Shown: positions 36,932-45,461 of the stretch, one piece after another | How positions within the stretch are numbered: position 1 is the first letter of the stretch | How the letters are laid out: every line of letters starts with the position of its first letter | NCBI GenBank assembly: GCA_902774915.1 | Contig: CACYKH010000005.1 | Span: 53,852-117,851, forward strand | Length of the DNA: 64,000 bases | Source of the DNA: an uncultured Lachnospiraceae bacterium | GTDB lineage: Bacteria > Bacillota > Clostridia > Lachnospirales > Lachnospiraceae | Direction of reading: 5' to 3' | Notes under the pieces: model-generated | Seen by the model: only the letters and a program-made list of their open reading frames with translations | Told to the model about the DNA's origin: nothing | Database searches by the model: none | Program-made: the position numbers and the translations under genes

Positions 36932-38200
36932 ATGAAAGACGAAACAAAATGCCTGCATTCAGGTTATACACCAGGAAATACTGAGCCTAGAGTTTTACCA
37001 ATCGTACAGAGTACAACTTACAGATTTGATACAACACAGGATATTGCAGATGTATTCGATGATCCTACAAAGGCTCTTATTTATTCAAGATTTGCTAATC
37101 CAACAGTTATGGCTGTTGAAGAGAAGATTAATCAGCTCGAGGGCGGTGTTGGAGCAATGGCTACATCATCAGGTCAGGCTGCATCACTTCTTTCTATTCT
37201 GAATATCGCACAGGCAGGAGATAGTTTTGTTTCTGTTTCTGAGATATATGGTGGAACAATCAATCTTTTTTCTTATACATTAAAGAAACTTGGTATTGAG
37301 TGCATCTTCGTAAATCAGGAAATGTCTGATGAAGAAATTAAGGCTGCATTCAAGCCTAATACAAAATGTGTATTTGGTGAGACACTTGCAAATCCATCAC
37401 TTACAGTTTTCGATATTGAGAGATTTGCCAACATTGCACATGAGCAGGGTGTTCCACTTATCGTTGATAATACATTTGCTACACCGGTATTATGTAAACC
37501 ATTCGATTTCGGTGCAGATATAGTTGTTCATTCAACTACTAAGTACATGGATGGTCATGCAGTACAGGGTGGCGGTATGATCGTTGATAGCGGTAAGTTC
37601 GATTGGACAAATGGCAAGTTCCCTGAGCTTGTTGAACCAGATGAGAGCTACCATGGAACATGCTATGTAAGAGACTATGGAAAGATGGCATACATACTTA
37701 AAGCACGTATGCAGTTGATGAGAGATTTTGGATGCTATCCAGCAGCTCATTCAGCATTCCTTCTTAACCTTGGACTTGAGACTCTTCCAATTCGTATGGA
37801 GAGACATTTCCAGAATGCTATGGAGGTTGCTAAGTATCTTAAGGCAAGTCCATACGTTGAATCAGTTACATTCCCAGCTCTTGAGGATGACAAGAATTAT
37901 GATCTTGCTGTTAAGTATCTTGGCGGTAAAGCATGTGGAGTTATCTCATTCGTGATCAAGGGTGGTCGTGAGAAAGCTATGAAGTGGATGGATTCGCTTA
38001 AACTTGCTTCTAACGAAGTACACGTTGCTGATATTAGAACATGCGTTCTTCACCCAGCAAGTGAGACACATCGTCAGCTTACAGATGAGCAGCTTGTTGC
38101 AGCAGGTATTGAAGGTGGTATGATCAGATTCTCTATTGGTCTTGAAAATATTGAAGATATCCTTGCAGATATTGAAAGAGGATTTGCAGCACTTAAATAA
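36932..38200 (+). CDS. metY: O-acetylhomoserine sulfhydrylase (Cys/Met metabolism PLP enzyme)
   Basis: AAGGAGAAA precedes the ATG. The 422-residue pyridoxal-phosphate enzyme shows the PLP lysine in VVHSTTKYMDGHA, the phosphate-binding TSSGQAASL, and DNTFATPVLCKPF. The family includes O-acetylhomoserine sulfhydrylase, cystathionine gamma-synthase and methionine gamma-lyase; the extended ESYHGTCYVRDYG region and TCVLHPASETHRQLT near the C-terminus favour the sulfhydrylase, which makes homocysteine from O-acetylhomoserine and sulfide. The 143-base leader was inspected and shows neither a SAM riboswitch nor a T-box. Confidence 0.85.
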   Translation: MKDETKCLHSGYTPGNTEPRVLPIVQSTTYRFDTTQDIADVFDDPTKALIYSRFANPTVMAVEEKINQLEGGVGAMATSSGQAASLLSILNIAQAGDSFVSVSEIYGGTINLFSYTLKKLGIECIFVNQEMSDEEIKAAFKPNTKCVFGETLANPSLTVFDIERFANIAHEQGVPLIVDNTFATPVLCKPFDFGADIVVHSTTKYMDGHAVQGGGMIVDSGKFDWTNGKFPELVEPDESYHGTCYVRDYGKMAYILKARMQLMRDFGCYPAAHSAFLLNLGLETLPIRMERHFQNAMEVAKYLKASPYVESVTFPALEDDKNYDLAVKYLGGKACGVISFVIKGGREKAMKWMDSLKLASNEVHVADIRTCVLHPASETHRQLTDEQLVAAGIEGGMIRFSIGLENIEDILADIERGFAALK

Positions 38201-38252
38201 ACTTGATGGAATAGATGTATTCTGATATAAATGTTTTATAAAAAAATAACTA

Positions 38253-38291
38253 TGAGGATGGTTCTGCTTTGTTGTAGGGCCGTCCTCATTT
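38253..38291 (+). terminator. Hairpin after metY, possible weak terminator
   Basis: TGAGGATGG (38253-38261) pairs with CCGTCCTCA (38280-38288), one G-U pair, 18-base loop; only a short T run follows. The repeated TGAGG at 38291-38295 is the ribosome site of the next gene. Confidence 0.5.
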
Positions 38292-38301
38292 GAGGTTTTA
38301 T

Positions 38302-38859
38302 ATGAATAAAAGAGATAAAAAAATTCTAATTATAGCTGTAGTCTTAATGATCCTTATTTTCGCATATTTCATGAGTAGAGCGAAGAATTCAGAAGGCGGA
38401 AATTCTGAGGGGAATTCTGCAGGAAATAATACTGTAGAGGTTGTTACCACACAATCAACTTCTGAGAACATTACGGAATCTTCAACTGAGAAAACTACTG
38501 AAAACAAAACTGAAACCACAACAGAAACTGTAATGAGTAGTACAGAGGATGAGTTGGAAGATGAAAAGACCACAGAAGAAATAACAGAAGAAGAGTATAC
38601 CTTCCGAAATAATAATCGTCGTGATGAACATTATGAAAAGCATGGTAAGTATATGGGCTTTGATGATGCTGAGGAATATGAAGAAGCGGCTTCTGATGTT
38701 GTGAATAATCCGGAGTCCCTTCATAAGACTGAAAAGGAAGATGGGGATGATGTTTATTATCTTAAGGATTCTAATGAATTCGTAATTGTTTCGCCGGATG
38801 GCTATATAAGAACCTACTTTAATCCAGATGATGGAATTGCTTATTACAATCGTCAGTGA
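38302..38859 (+). CDS. Membrane-anchored Thr/Glu-rich protein, unknown function
   Basis: The ATG at 38302 follows GAGG at 38292-38295. The 185-residue product has a basic N-terminus, one membrane segment (about residues 7-25), a Thr/Glu/Ser stalk (about residues 30-100) and a small acidic C-terminal part with RRDEHYEKHGKYMGFDDAEEYE and a final aromatic YIRTYFNPDDGIAYYNRQ. The stalk resembles that of the Gln-rich protein at 30196. No signal cleavage or anchor motif is seen. Function unknown. Confidence 0.7.
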   Translation: MNKRDKKILIIAVVLMILIFAYFMSRAKNSEGGNSEGNSAGNNTVEVVTTQSTSENITESSTEKTTENKTETTTETVMSSTEDELEDEKTTEEITEEEYTFRNNNRRDEHYEKHGKYMGFDDAEEYEEAASDVVNNPESLHKTEKEDGDDVYYLKDSNEFVIVSPDGYIRTYFNPDDGIAYYNRQ

Positions 38860-38863
38860 ATCG

Positions 38864-38872
38864 TGATACAAT
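38864..38872 (+). promoter_or_regulatory. Extended -10 promoter before tex
   Basis: TGATACAAT, an extended -10 with TACAAT at 38867-38872 and no clear -35. A TTCG-capped hairpin (38884-38899) would lie in the tex leader. Confidence 0.5.
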
Positions 38873-38926
38873 GTACTACGTGTTTTTGCTTCGGCAAAAG
38901 TATAAAAGATTTACAAGGAGTAACAT

Positions 38927-41341
38927 ATGGACATAATTAAAAAGATTAGTGAAGAGTTAGAGGTAAAGGTACCACAGGTACAGGCAGCAGTGGATCTTCT
39001 GGATGAGGGATGTACAGTACCTTTCATTGCAAGATATAGAAAGGAAAAGACAGGTGCTCTGAATGATGAACAGCTCAGAAAACTCTATGAGCGTTTAACA
39101 TATCTTAGAAACCTTGAAGAAAAGAAGCAGACTGTTATTTCTACTATCGAAGAACAGGAGAAGATGACTCCTGAGCTCATGAAAGAAATCGAAGCCTGTG
39201 AGACAATGGTTAAACTAGAGGACATCTACAGACCTTACAGACCAAAGAGAAGAACAAGAGCAACTATTGCCAAGGAAGCAGGTCTTGAACCACTGGCAGA
39301 GATCATACTTGCTCAGACAACTAAGAAAACTCTTGAGGAAGAGGCAACACCTTTCCTTAATGAAGAAAAAGAAATTGATACAGTTGAAAAAGCTGTTCAG
39401 GGAGCTGCTGATATAATTGCTGAGCAGATTAGTGATACAGCTGATTATAGAGAGTGGATAAGAGAGAAGACATTTAAGGCAGGAAAGCTTCTTTCGAATG
39501 CAAAGGATGCAGAGGCAAAATCTGTATACGAGAACTATTATGAATTTGAGGAGCCACTCAGCAAGATCACAGGTTATAGAACTCTTGCAATTAATCGTGG
39601 TGAAAAGGAAAAATTCCTTACTATAAAAATCGATGCTCCAGTTATTGATATAGTTAATTATCTTGAAAGACAGCTGGTTGAAAAAAGCCTTCTCCCAAGA
39701 AAGGCAAGTGTAGGCGGAATAAGCTACGACGCTAATAAGAAAGCATCAAACAAAAATAATAACAAGAATAAGTATGCCAATAGCAGCATCGGTGGTCTTG
39801 AGGAAATGGCTGCACTCTTAGGTCTTACTGGAGATGACAAGAAAAAGAGAGATAACAGACCAAACAAAAATGCAAAAGAAGAACCAAAGGAAGAAGAGTA
39901 TCTTCTGAATGTTGGAACACCTGGTGAAACAGAAATACCTTGGACATCACAGGTTATTGTTAATGCTATTGTAGATGCATACGAGCGTCTTATAGCTCCA
40001 GCCATCGAGAGAGAAATAAGAAATGAACTTACTGAGACTGCTGAAGATGGAGCAATAGAAGTATTTGGTAAGAACCTTACACAGCTTCTTATGCAGCCTC
40101 CAATTGCAGGTCAGACTGTACTTGGATGGGACCCTGCATTTAGAACAGGATGTAAGCTTGCAGTAGTTGATCCAACTGGAAAGGTTCTTGATACTGCAGT
40201 TATCTATCCAACAGCACCAACAAATGAAAAGAAGATTGCTGATGCAAAGGCAGTTCTTAAGAAGTTTATAAAGAAGTATAATATTACACTTATTTCCTGT
40301 GGTAACGGTACAGCATCCCGTGAATCTGAGCAGATTATTGTTGAGCTTCTTCATGAGATACCTGAGAAGGTAAGCTATGTTATCACAAACGAAGCAGGTG
40401 CTTCTGTATACAGTGCAAGTGCTCTTGCAACAGAAGAGTTCCCAGAGTTTGATGTAGGACAGCGTTCAGCAACATCTATTGCTAGACGTGTTCAGGATCC
40501 ACTTGCAGAGCTTGTTAAGATTGATCCTAAGTCAATTGGTGTTGGTCAGTATCAGCATGATATGAATCAGAAGAAGCTGGGCGAGGCTCTTGGCGGAGTA
40601 GTAGAAGCAGCAGTTAACAAGGTTGGTGTTGATCTTAATACAGCATCTGCACCATTGCTTCAGTATGTATCTGGTGTATCAAAGCCAATTGCTAAAAATA
40701 TTGTGGCATATAGAGAAGAAAATGGAAGCTTCACAGATAGAAAGCAGCTCCTCAAGGTTCCTAAGCTTGGAGCAAAAGCTTTCGAACAGTGTGCAGGTTT
40801 CCTCCGTATAGTAGGAGGAAAGAATCCGCTTGATGCAACTGCAGTTCACCCTGAGAGTTATGACGCAACTCAGAAGCTTCTTGATAAACTTGAAATCAAG
40901 ATGGGCAAGACTGGAATTACAGCGGCTGAGATGGAAGTGGTTTCTGCCCTCAGAAAGAATGCATCCGAGAAGAAGAAGCTTGCAGAAGAAGTTGGAGTTG
41001 GTGAAATGACTCTGGATGATATCATTGAAGAGCTTCTCAGACCAGGCCGTGATCCTCGTGAGGATATGCCAAAACCAATCCTTAGAAGTGATGTTCTTGA
41101 GATGGAAGATCTTGAGGTTGGAATGGTTCTTAAAGGAACTGTGCGAAATGTAATCGACTTCGGTGCCTTTGTTGATATCGGAGTTCATCAGGATGGACTT
41201 GTTCATATTTCGCAGATAACAAATAAGAAATTCATCAAGCATCCTCTTGAGGTAATAAGCGTTGGTGATATAGTAGATGTTAAAGTTATTAATATCGATA
41301 AAGAGAAGGGAAGAATAGGTCTTTCCATGATACTTGATTAG
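38927..41341 (+). CDS. tex: Tex family RNA-binding transcription accessory protein
   Basis: AAGGAG precedes the ATG. The 804-residue protein follows the Tex plan: N-terminal helical HTH-like region, a YqgF/RNase H-like domain (around WDPAFRTGCKLAVVDPTGKVLDTAVIYP), helix-hairpin-helix repeats (VGVDLNTASAPLLQYVSG, LLKVPKLGAKAFEQCAGFLRI) and a C-terminal S1 domain (GTVRNVIDFGAFVDIGVHQDGLVHIS). Tex is a conserved nucleic-acid binding factor affecting transcription. An Asn/Lys-rich insert at about residues 264-335 is not part of the usual protein. It is followed by a strong terminator. Confidence 0.92.
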   Translation: MDIIKKISEELEVKVPQVQAAVDLLDEGCTVPFIARYRKEKTGALNDEQLRKLYERLTYLRNLEEKKQTVISTIEEQEKMTPELMKEIEACETMVKLEDIYRPYRPKRRTRATIAKEAGLEPLAEIILAQTTKKTLEEEATPFLNEEKEIDTVEKAVQGAADIIAEQISDTADYREWIREKTFKAGKLLSNAKDAEAKSVYENYYEFEEPLSKITGYRTLAINRGEKEKFLTIKIDAPVIDIVNYLERQLVEKSLLPRKASVGGISYDANKKASNKNNNKNKYANSSIGGLEEMAALLGLTGDDKKKRDNRPNKNAKEEPKEEEYLLNVGTPGETEIPWTSQVIVNAIVDAYERLIAPAIEREIRNELTETAEDGAIEVFGKNLTQLLMQPPIAGQTVLGWDPAFRTGCKLAVVDPTGKVLDTAVIYPTAPTNEKKIADAKAVLKKFIKKYNITLISCGNGTASRESEQIIVELLHEIPEKVSYVITNEAGASVYSASALATEEFPEFDVGQRSATSIARRVQDPLAELVKIDPKSIGVGQYQHDMNQKKLGEALGGVVEAAVNKVGVDLNTASAPLLQYVSGVSKPIAKNIVAYREENGSFTDRKQLLKVPKLGAKAFEQCAGFLRIVGGKNPLDATAVHPESYDATQKLLDKLEIKMGKTGITAAEMEVVSALRKNASEKKKLAEEVGVGEMTLDDIIEELLRPGRDPREDMPKPILRSDVLEMEDLEVGMVLKGTVRNVIDFGAFVDIGVHQDGLVHISQITNKKFIKHPLEVISVGDIVDVKVINIDKEKGRIGLSMILD

Positions 41342-41347
41342 TTTAAG

Positions 41348-41382
41348 AAGGCGGTTTTTGGTCTAGTACCAGACCGCCTTTT
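41348..41382 (+). terminator. Rho-independent terminator after tex
   Basis: AAGGCGGT (41348-41355) pairs with ACCGCCTT (41373-41380), with an inner TGGT/ACCA pairing, followed by T residues. Confidence 0.88.
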
Positions 41383-41461
41383 ATGATAAAATAATCGTGT
41401 ATGGTTTTTTGAAATAGATAGTATATTGTTTTGAAATTCAAATGTATGGGGATACATGATT

Positions 41462-44400
41462 ATGATAATTAAAAATAATACAATTAGAAAAGGTATGAGC
41501 ATTGCCAGGTACATATGTTTACTTGTCGTGCTCATTTTTGTTTTTGCATTTATTTCCGGCAGCGATTCCTTTGCGGAAAATATTTCAGGAGATGATAATG
41601 AAGATGTGGCAGTAGACCCAACTTCGAAGGGAGATGGCTATGCTTCAGTTTTGTATAACAATACAAACGGCCTTCCTACATCTGAAGCAAATTCGCTTGC
41701 TGAAACAAGTGAAGGATTTATCTGGATAGGAAGCTACGGTGGTCTTATAAGATACGATGGAAACAATTTTGAAAGAATTGATTCCACAACAGGTATCGCC
41801 AGTGTAGTTAGTTTGTATGTAGATAAAGATGACAGACTTTGGATAGGTACAAATGATAATGGTGTAGCCGTAATGGATGATGGCAAGTATAGATTCTTCG
41901 ATGTTGAGGATGGACTCCCTTCATCATCTATCAGATCAATCGTTCAGGATGCGGATGGTAATATAGTTGTTGCGACTACAAATGGTCTGGCGCTTATAAC
42001 ACCTGATATGGAACTTAAGCCAATAGACGGACGTCTTCTGGATAATGAATATATTAATGAAGTTCGAATTGGAAAAGATAATATTATTTATGGAGAAACA
42101 CTATCGGGTGGAATTTTCACTTTTGAAAATCAGAAGGTTACTGCTTTCTATGATGGAGAAGGTCTGGGAATAGGAACTATAAATACCATCTATCCTGACC
42201 CTGAAAATGAGGGCTATGTTTATGTTGGTACAGAGTTATCTGAGATATATCATGGTGTTCTTCAGGACGGACTTAAGGATGCTGAAATCCTTGATGTTTC
42301 TCCGCTGGATAATATAACATCTATTGAAATTTTCAATGGAACACTCTGGGTATGTTCAGATAGTGGTATTGGTTTATTTGAGAATGGAGAATTCTCTGTT
42401 CTTCAAAACATTCCTCTTAATAATTCAATTGACCATATGCTGGTTGATTACGAAGGTAATCTTTGGTTTACATCTTCAAGACAGGGAGTAATGAAGATTG
42501 TTCCTAACCAGTTCACAGATATCAATTTTAAATATGGTATGGATGAGATGGTTGTTAATTCAACCTGTCGTCTTGATGACAGATTATTCATTGGTACAGA
42601 TACGGGCCTTGTTGTTATTGATGGTTCTAATAAACTAAAGAGTGTTCAGATTGATCATATTACTTCTAGCTATGAAGACATAAAGAGTAAGGCAAACCTG
42701 ATCAAGTTATTGGAAGAATGCCGTATAAGATCCATCATAAAAGATTCAAAGGACAGACTTTGGATTTCAACATATAGTGAGCTTGGTCTTGTACTTTATG
42801 ATCATGGAGATGTAACTACCTACGGACAAGCTGATGGACTTCCTTCTAATAAGGCCAGAGTGGTCAATGAATTTTCTGATGGAAGAATCATGGTCGCTTG
42901 TAGTGGTGGTCTTGCTGTTATAGAAGACGGTAAAGTTACCGAGGTTTATAACGAGAGTGATGGAATTAATAACTCAGAAATTCTTACTGTCTGTGAAGGA
43001 CATAATGGTGAGATAGTAATTGGTTCCGATGGTAATGGTATCTACACAATTAATAATGGAATAATTAAGAATTATGGTAAGGGTGATGGACTTCGTTCTG
43101 AAGTTATAATGCGAATAAAGAAGGATACAACCCGAGATCTTTACTGGATAGTAACAAGTAACTCTCTTGCATATATGAAGGATGAGAAGATTACTACCAT
43201 AGAAAAGTTCCCTTATTCAAATAACTTTGATTTATATGAAAATGATAATGATGAGATGTGGATACTTAGTAGTAATGGTATTTACGTTACTCCAGTTGAA
43301 GAGCTTCTTGATAACAGAAGTATCGATGCAGTTTTCTATAGTCGAGATAATGGACTTCCTTGTGTGGCAACTGCAAACTCTTATAGTGATATAGGTGAAA
43401 ATGGACTCCTTTATATGGCTGGTGTTTCTGGTGTTGTAAAGGTTGATATTGATAAAGATTTTGAATCTGTTACTAACCTTAAAATGTCTGTTCCATTCGT
43501 GCAGGCGGATGATAAATTTATTTATCCAGATGAGAATGGTAACTATACTATTGCATCAGATGTAAAGAGAATTACAATCCATCCATTTATCTACACATAC
43601 TCATTAACAAATCCAAAGGTTACTTACAAGCTGGAAGGATTTGATACTGAGTCAGTAACAGTAAATAGAACAGAACTTGAACCTCTTGATTATACAAACC
43701 TGAATGGTGGAACATATACATTTGATATGACCATACAGACATACATGGGAGAGGGAAGTAATAATCTTCGAGTTCGAATTGAGAAAGAAAAAGCATACTA
43801 CGAAGAGTTTTGGTTCAAGGCTCTTGTATCAGTTTTAGCACTTGCATTACTTACAGCGATTGTTGTTTTCTATGTAAAGAGAAAAACAAAAGCTCTTATG
43901 CAAAAGCAGGAAGAAAACCGTATATTCATCCGAGAAATGATCGAAGCATTTGCGAAGACTATCGATATGAAGGATAAGTATACTAACGGTCACTCAACTC
44001 GTGTTGCAGAATATACAGCTATGCTTACCAGAGAACTTGGATACGATGAAGAGACAGTTGAAAAGTATTATAACATTGGTTTGCTTCATGATATTGGTAA
44101 GATTGGTATTCCTCCTGAAGTACTTAATAAACCAGGTAAGCTTACTGATCAGGAATTCAATATTATCAAGTCGCATTCGGCTCAAGGTTATAAAGTTCTT
44201 AAAGATATAAGCATCATGCCTGAACTTGCAATCGGCGCTGGTGCCCATCATGAAAGACCTGATGGTAAAGGTTATCCTAAGGGACTTAAAGGTGATGAGA
44301 TTCCACGTGTTGCACAGATTATTGCAGTAGCAGATACATTCGATGCAATGTATTCTGACAGACCATACAGAAAGAGAATGAATTTTGATAAAGCTGTTTC

Positions 44401-44611
44401 AATCATAAAAGAGGTTGCAGGAACACAGCTTCAAAGTGATGTTGTAGATGCATTCTTACGACTGGTTGAGAAGGGTGAATTCAGAGCTCCAGATGATGAT
44501 GGTGGTGGAACAACAGAAGATATAAATAACATCCATAAGCAACAACAAAAACAAGAAGAAGATAAAAAGAAGCTTCAAGAAAAAATTAATAAAGAAAAAA
44601 ATAATGAATAA
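41462..44611 (+). CDS. Two-component-type beta-propeller sensor fused to HD-GYP domain
   Basis: ATGs at 41456 and 41462 are in frame; GGGGA at 41448-41452 favours 41462 by spacing. The 1,049-residue product has an N-terminal membrane segment or signal (about 15-35), a long extracytoplasmic region (about 60-690) of Reg_prop beta-propeller repeats (NGLPTSEANSLAETSEGFIWIG and several G-L-W-I/F blocks), a Y_Y_Y domain (about 715-775), a membrane segment (about 790-810), and a cytoplasmic HD-GYP domain with LLHDIGKIGIPPEVL near residue 875 and HHERPDGKGYPKGLKG near 928. It should sense an external ligand, perhaps a carbohydrate, and hydrolyse c-di-GMP in response. The tail is Lys/Gln/Glu-rich. Such sensors more often end in a kinase. 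Confidence 0.9.
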   Translation: MIIKNNTIRKGMSIARYICLLVVLIFVFAFISGSDSFAENISGDDNEDVAVDPTSKGDGYASVLYNNTNGLPTSEANSLAETSEGFIWIGSYGGLIRYDGNNFERIDSTTGIASVVSLYVDKDDRLWIGTNDNGVAVMDDGKYRFFDVEDGLPSSSIRSIVQDADGNIVVATTNGLALITPDMELKPIDGRLLDNEYINEVRIGKDNIIYGETLSGGIFTFENQKVTAFYDGEGLGIGTINTIYPDPENEGYVYVGTELSEIYHGVLQDGLKDAEILDVSPLDNITSIEIFNGTLWVCSDSGIGLFENGEFSVLQNIPLNNSIDHMLVDYEGNLWFTSSRQGVMKIVPNQFTDINFKYGMDEMVVNSTCRLDDRLFIGTDTGLVVIDGSNKLKSVQIDHITSSYEDIKSKANLIKLLEECRIRSIIKDSKDRLWISTYSELGLVLYDHGDVTTYGQADGLPSNKARVVNEFSDGRIMVACSGGLAVIEDGKVTEVYNESDGINNSEILTVCEGHNGEIVIGSDGNGIYTINNGIIKNYGKGDGLRSEVIMRIKKDTTRDLYWIVTSNSLAYMKDEKITTIEKFPYSNNFDLYENDNDEMWILSSNGIYVTPVEELLDNRSIDAVFYSRDNGLPCVATANSYSDIGENGLLYMAGVSGVVKVDIDKDFESVTNLKMSVPFVQADDKFIYPDENGNYTIASDVKRITIHPFIYTYSLTNPKVTYKLEGFDTESVTVNRTELEPLDYTNLNGGTYTFDMTIQTYMGEGSNNLRVRIEKEKAYYEEFWFKALVSVLALALLTAIVVFYVKRKTKALMQKQEENRIFIREMIEAFAKTIDMKDKYTNGHSTRVAEYTAMLTRELGYDEETVEKYYNIGLLHDIGKIGIPPEVLNKPGKLTDQEFNIIKSHSAQGYKVLKDISIMPELAIGAGAHHERPDGKGYPKGLKGDEIPRVAQIIAVADTFDAMYSDRPYRKRMNFDKAVSIIKEVAGTQLQSDVVDAFLRLVEKGEFRAPDDDGGGTTEDINNIHKQQQKQEEDKKKLQEKINKEKNNE

Positions 44612-44812
44612 AAATTATTATTTTTTGTAGTTAAAATATACAAACGAAAATTCTATTAATTACTTTGGTTGTTGAATATGGAGAAATTTTTCAAAAAAGT
44701 TGCAATTAAAAGTCAATAATAGTAAAATTCTTTTCGTTGGAAAATAGACATTATAAATTGAACAACTTGGGTAAAAGTTATATTTTAAATTTCTAAACGG
44801 AGGAATGTAAAA

Positions 44813-45382
44813 ATGACAGTTAAGAAGACAAGCGTTAAAGATCTCGCTGAGAAGGCAGCTGCTGCTAAGAAGGAAGCTGCTAAGGTAGTTGAGAAGAAGG
44901 AAGAAGTAAAAGTAGAGAAGAAGGCAGAGCCAGCTAAGAAGGAAGCTGCTAAGCCAGCTGCAAAGAAGGCTGCTGCTCCAGCTAAGAAGGCACCTGCAAA
45001 GAAAGCTGCTGCTAAGCCAGCTGCAAAGAAGGCAGAGCCAGCTAAGAAGGAAGCTGCTAAGAAGGCACCTGCAAAGAAAGCTGCTCCAGCTAAGAAGGAA
45101 GCTGCTAAGAAGGCACCTGCAAAGAAGGCTGCTCCAGCTAAGAAGACAACAACAGCTGCTAAGAAGGCTCCTGCAAAGAAGGCTACAACAACAGCTAAGA
45201 AGGCAGTTGAGAAGGTTATCGTTGAGTACGCTGGCGGTCAGTTCGATACAGCTGATATCGTAGCTAAGGCTAAGGCTGCAAGTGGTAAGAAGACAGTTAA
45301 GGAACTTAACGTATACTTCCAGCCAGAGACAGGTATGATCTACTTCACAGCTGATGGTGTTGAAGGTTCAACAAACCTGTAA
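44813..45382 (+). CDS. Lys/Ala-rich histone-like protein with C-terminal DUF6465-type domain
   Basis: CGGAGGAA precedes the ATG. The 189-residue protein has two parts. Residues 1-130 are nearly all Lys, Ala, Pro and Glu in repeats such as AAKKAPAKKAAPAKKE, like the tail of eukaryotic histone H1 or bacterial HctA/AlgP. Residues 131-189 form a small domain (EKVIVEYAGGQFDTADIVAK, then TVKELNVYFQPETGMIYFTADGVEG) that I associate with the DUF6465 family of Lachnospiraceae. The tail should bind nucleic acid non-specifically. Codons are strongly biased (AAG, GCT), suggesting high expression. It has a long AT-rich upstream region and its own terminator. Confidence 0.8.
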   Translation: MTVKKTSVKDLAEKAAAAKKEAAKVVEKKEEVKVEKKAEPAKKEAAKPAAKKAAAPAKKAPAKKAAAKPAAKKAEPAKKEAAKKAPAKKAAPAKKEAAKKAPAKKAAPAKKTTTAAKKAPAKKATTTAKKAVEKVIVEYAGGQFDTADIVAKAKAASGKKTVKELNVYFQPETGMIYFTADGVEGSTNL

Positions 45383-45407
45383 GTAAAATCTACTAAGATA
45401 TAAATAA

Positions 45408-45442
45408 AAGCACTGTGGTTCGCCACAGTGCTTCTTTTTTTG
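45408..45442. terminator. Bidirectional terminator between the histone-like gene and clpX
   Basis: A perfect 11-bp stem (45408-45418 with 45423-45433) with a TTCG loop, T-rich after it on the + strand and A-rich before it, so it can end both converging genes. Confidence 0.93.
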
Positions 45443-45461
45443 CTTTTGAATTTTTTTGTTT

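Noticed and set aside
40679-41242. Antisense open frame opposite tex
   Set aside because: Overlaps the conserved helix-hairpin-helix and S1 regions of Tex on the other strand; shadow frame.
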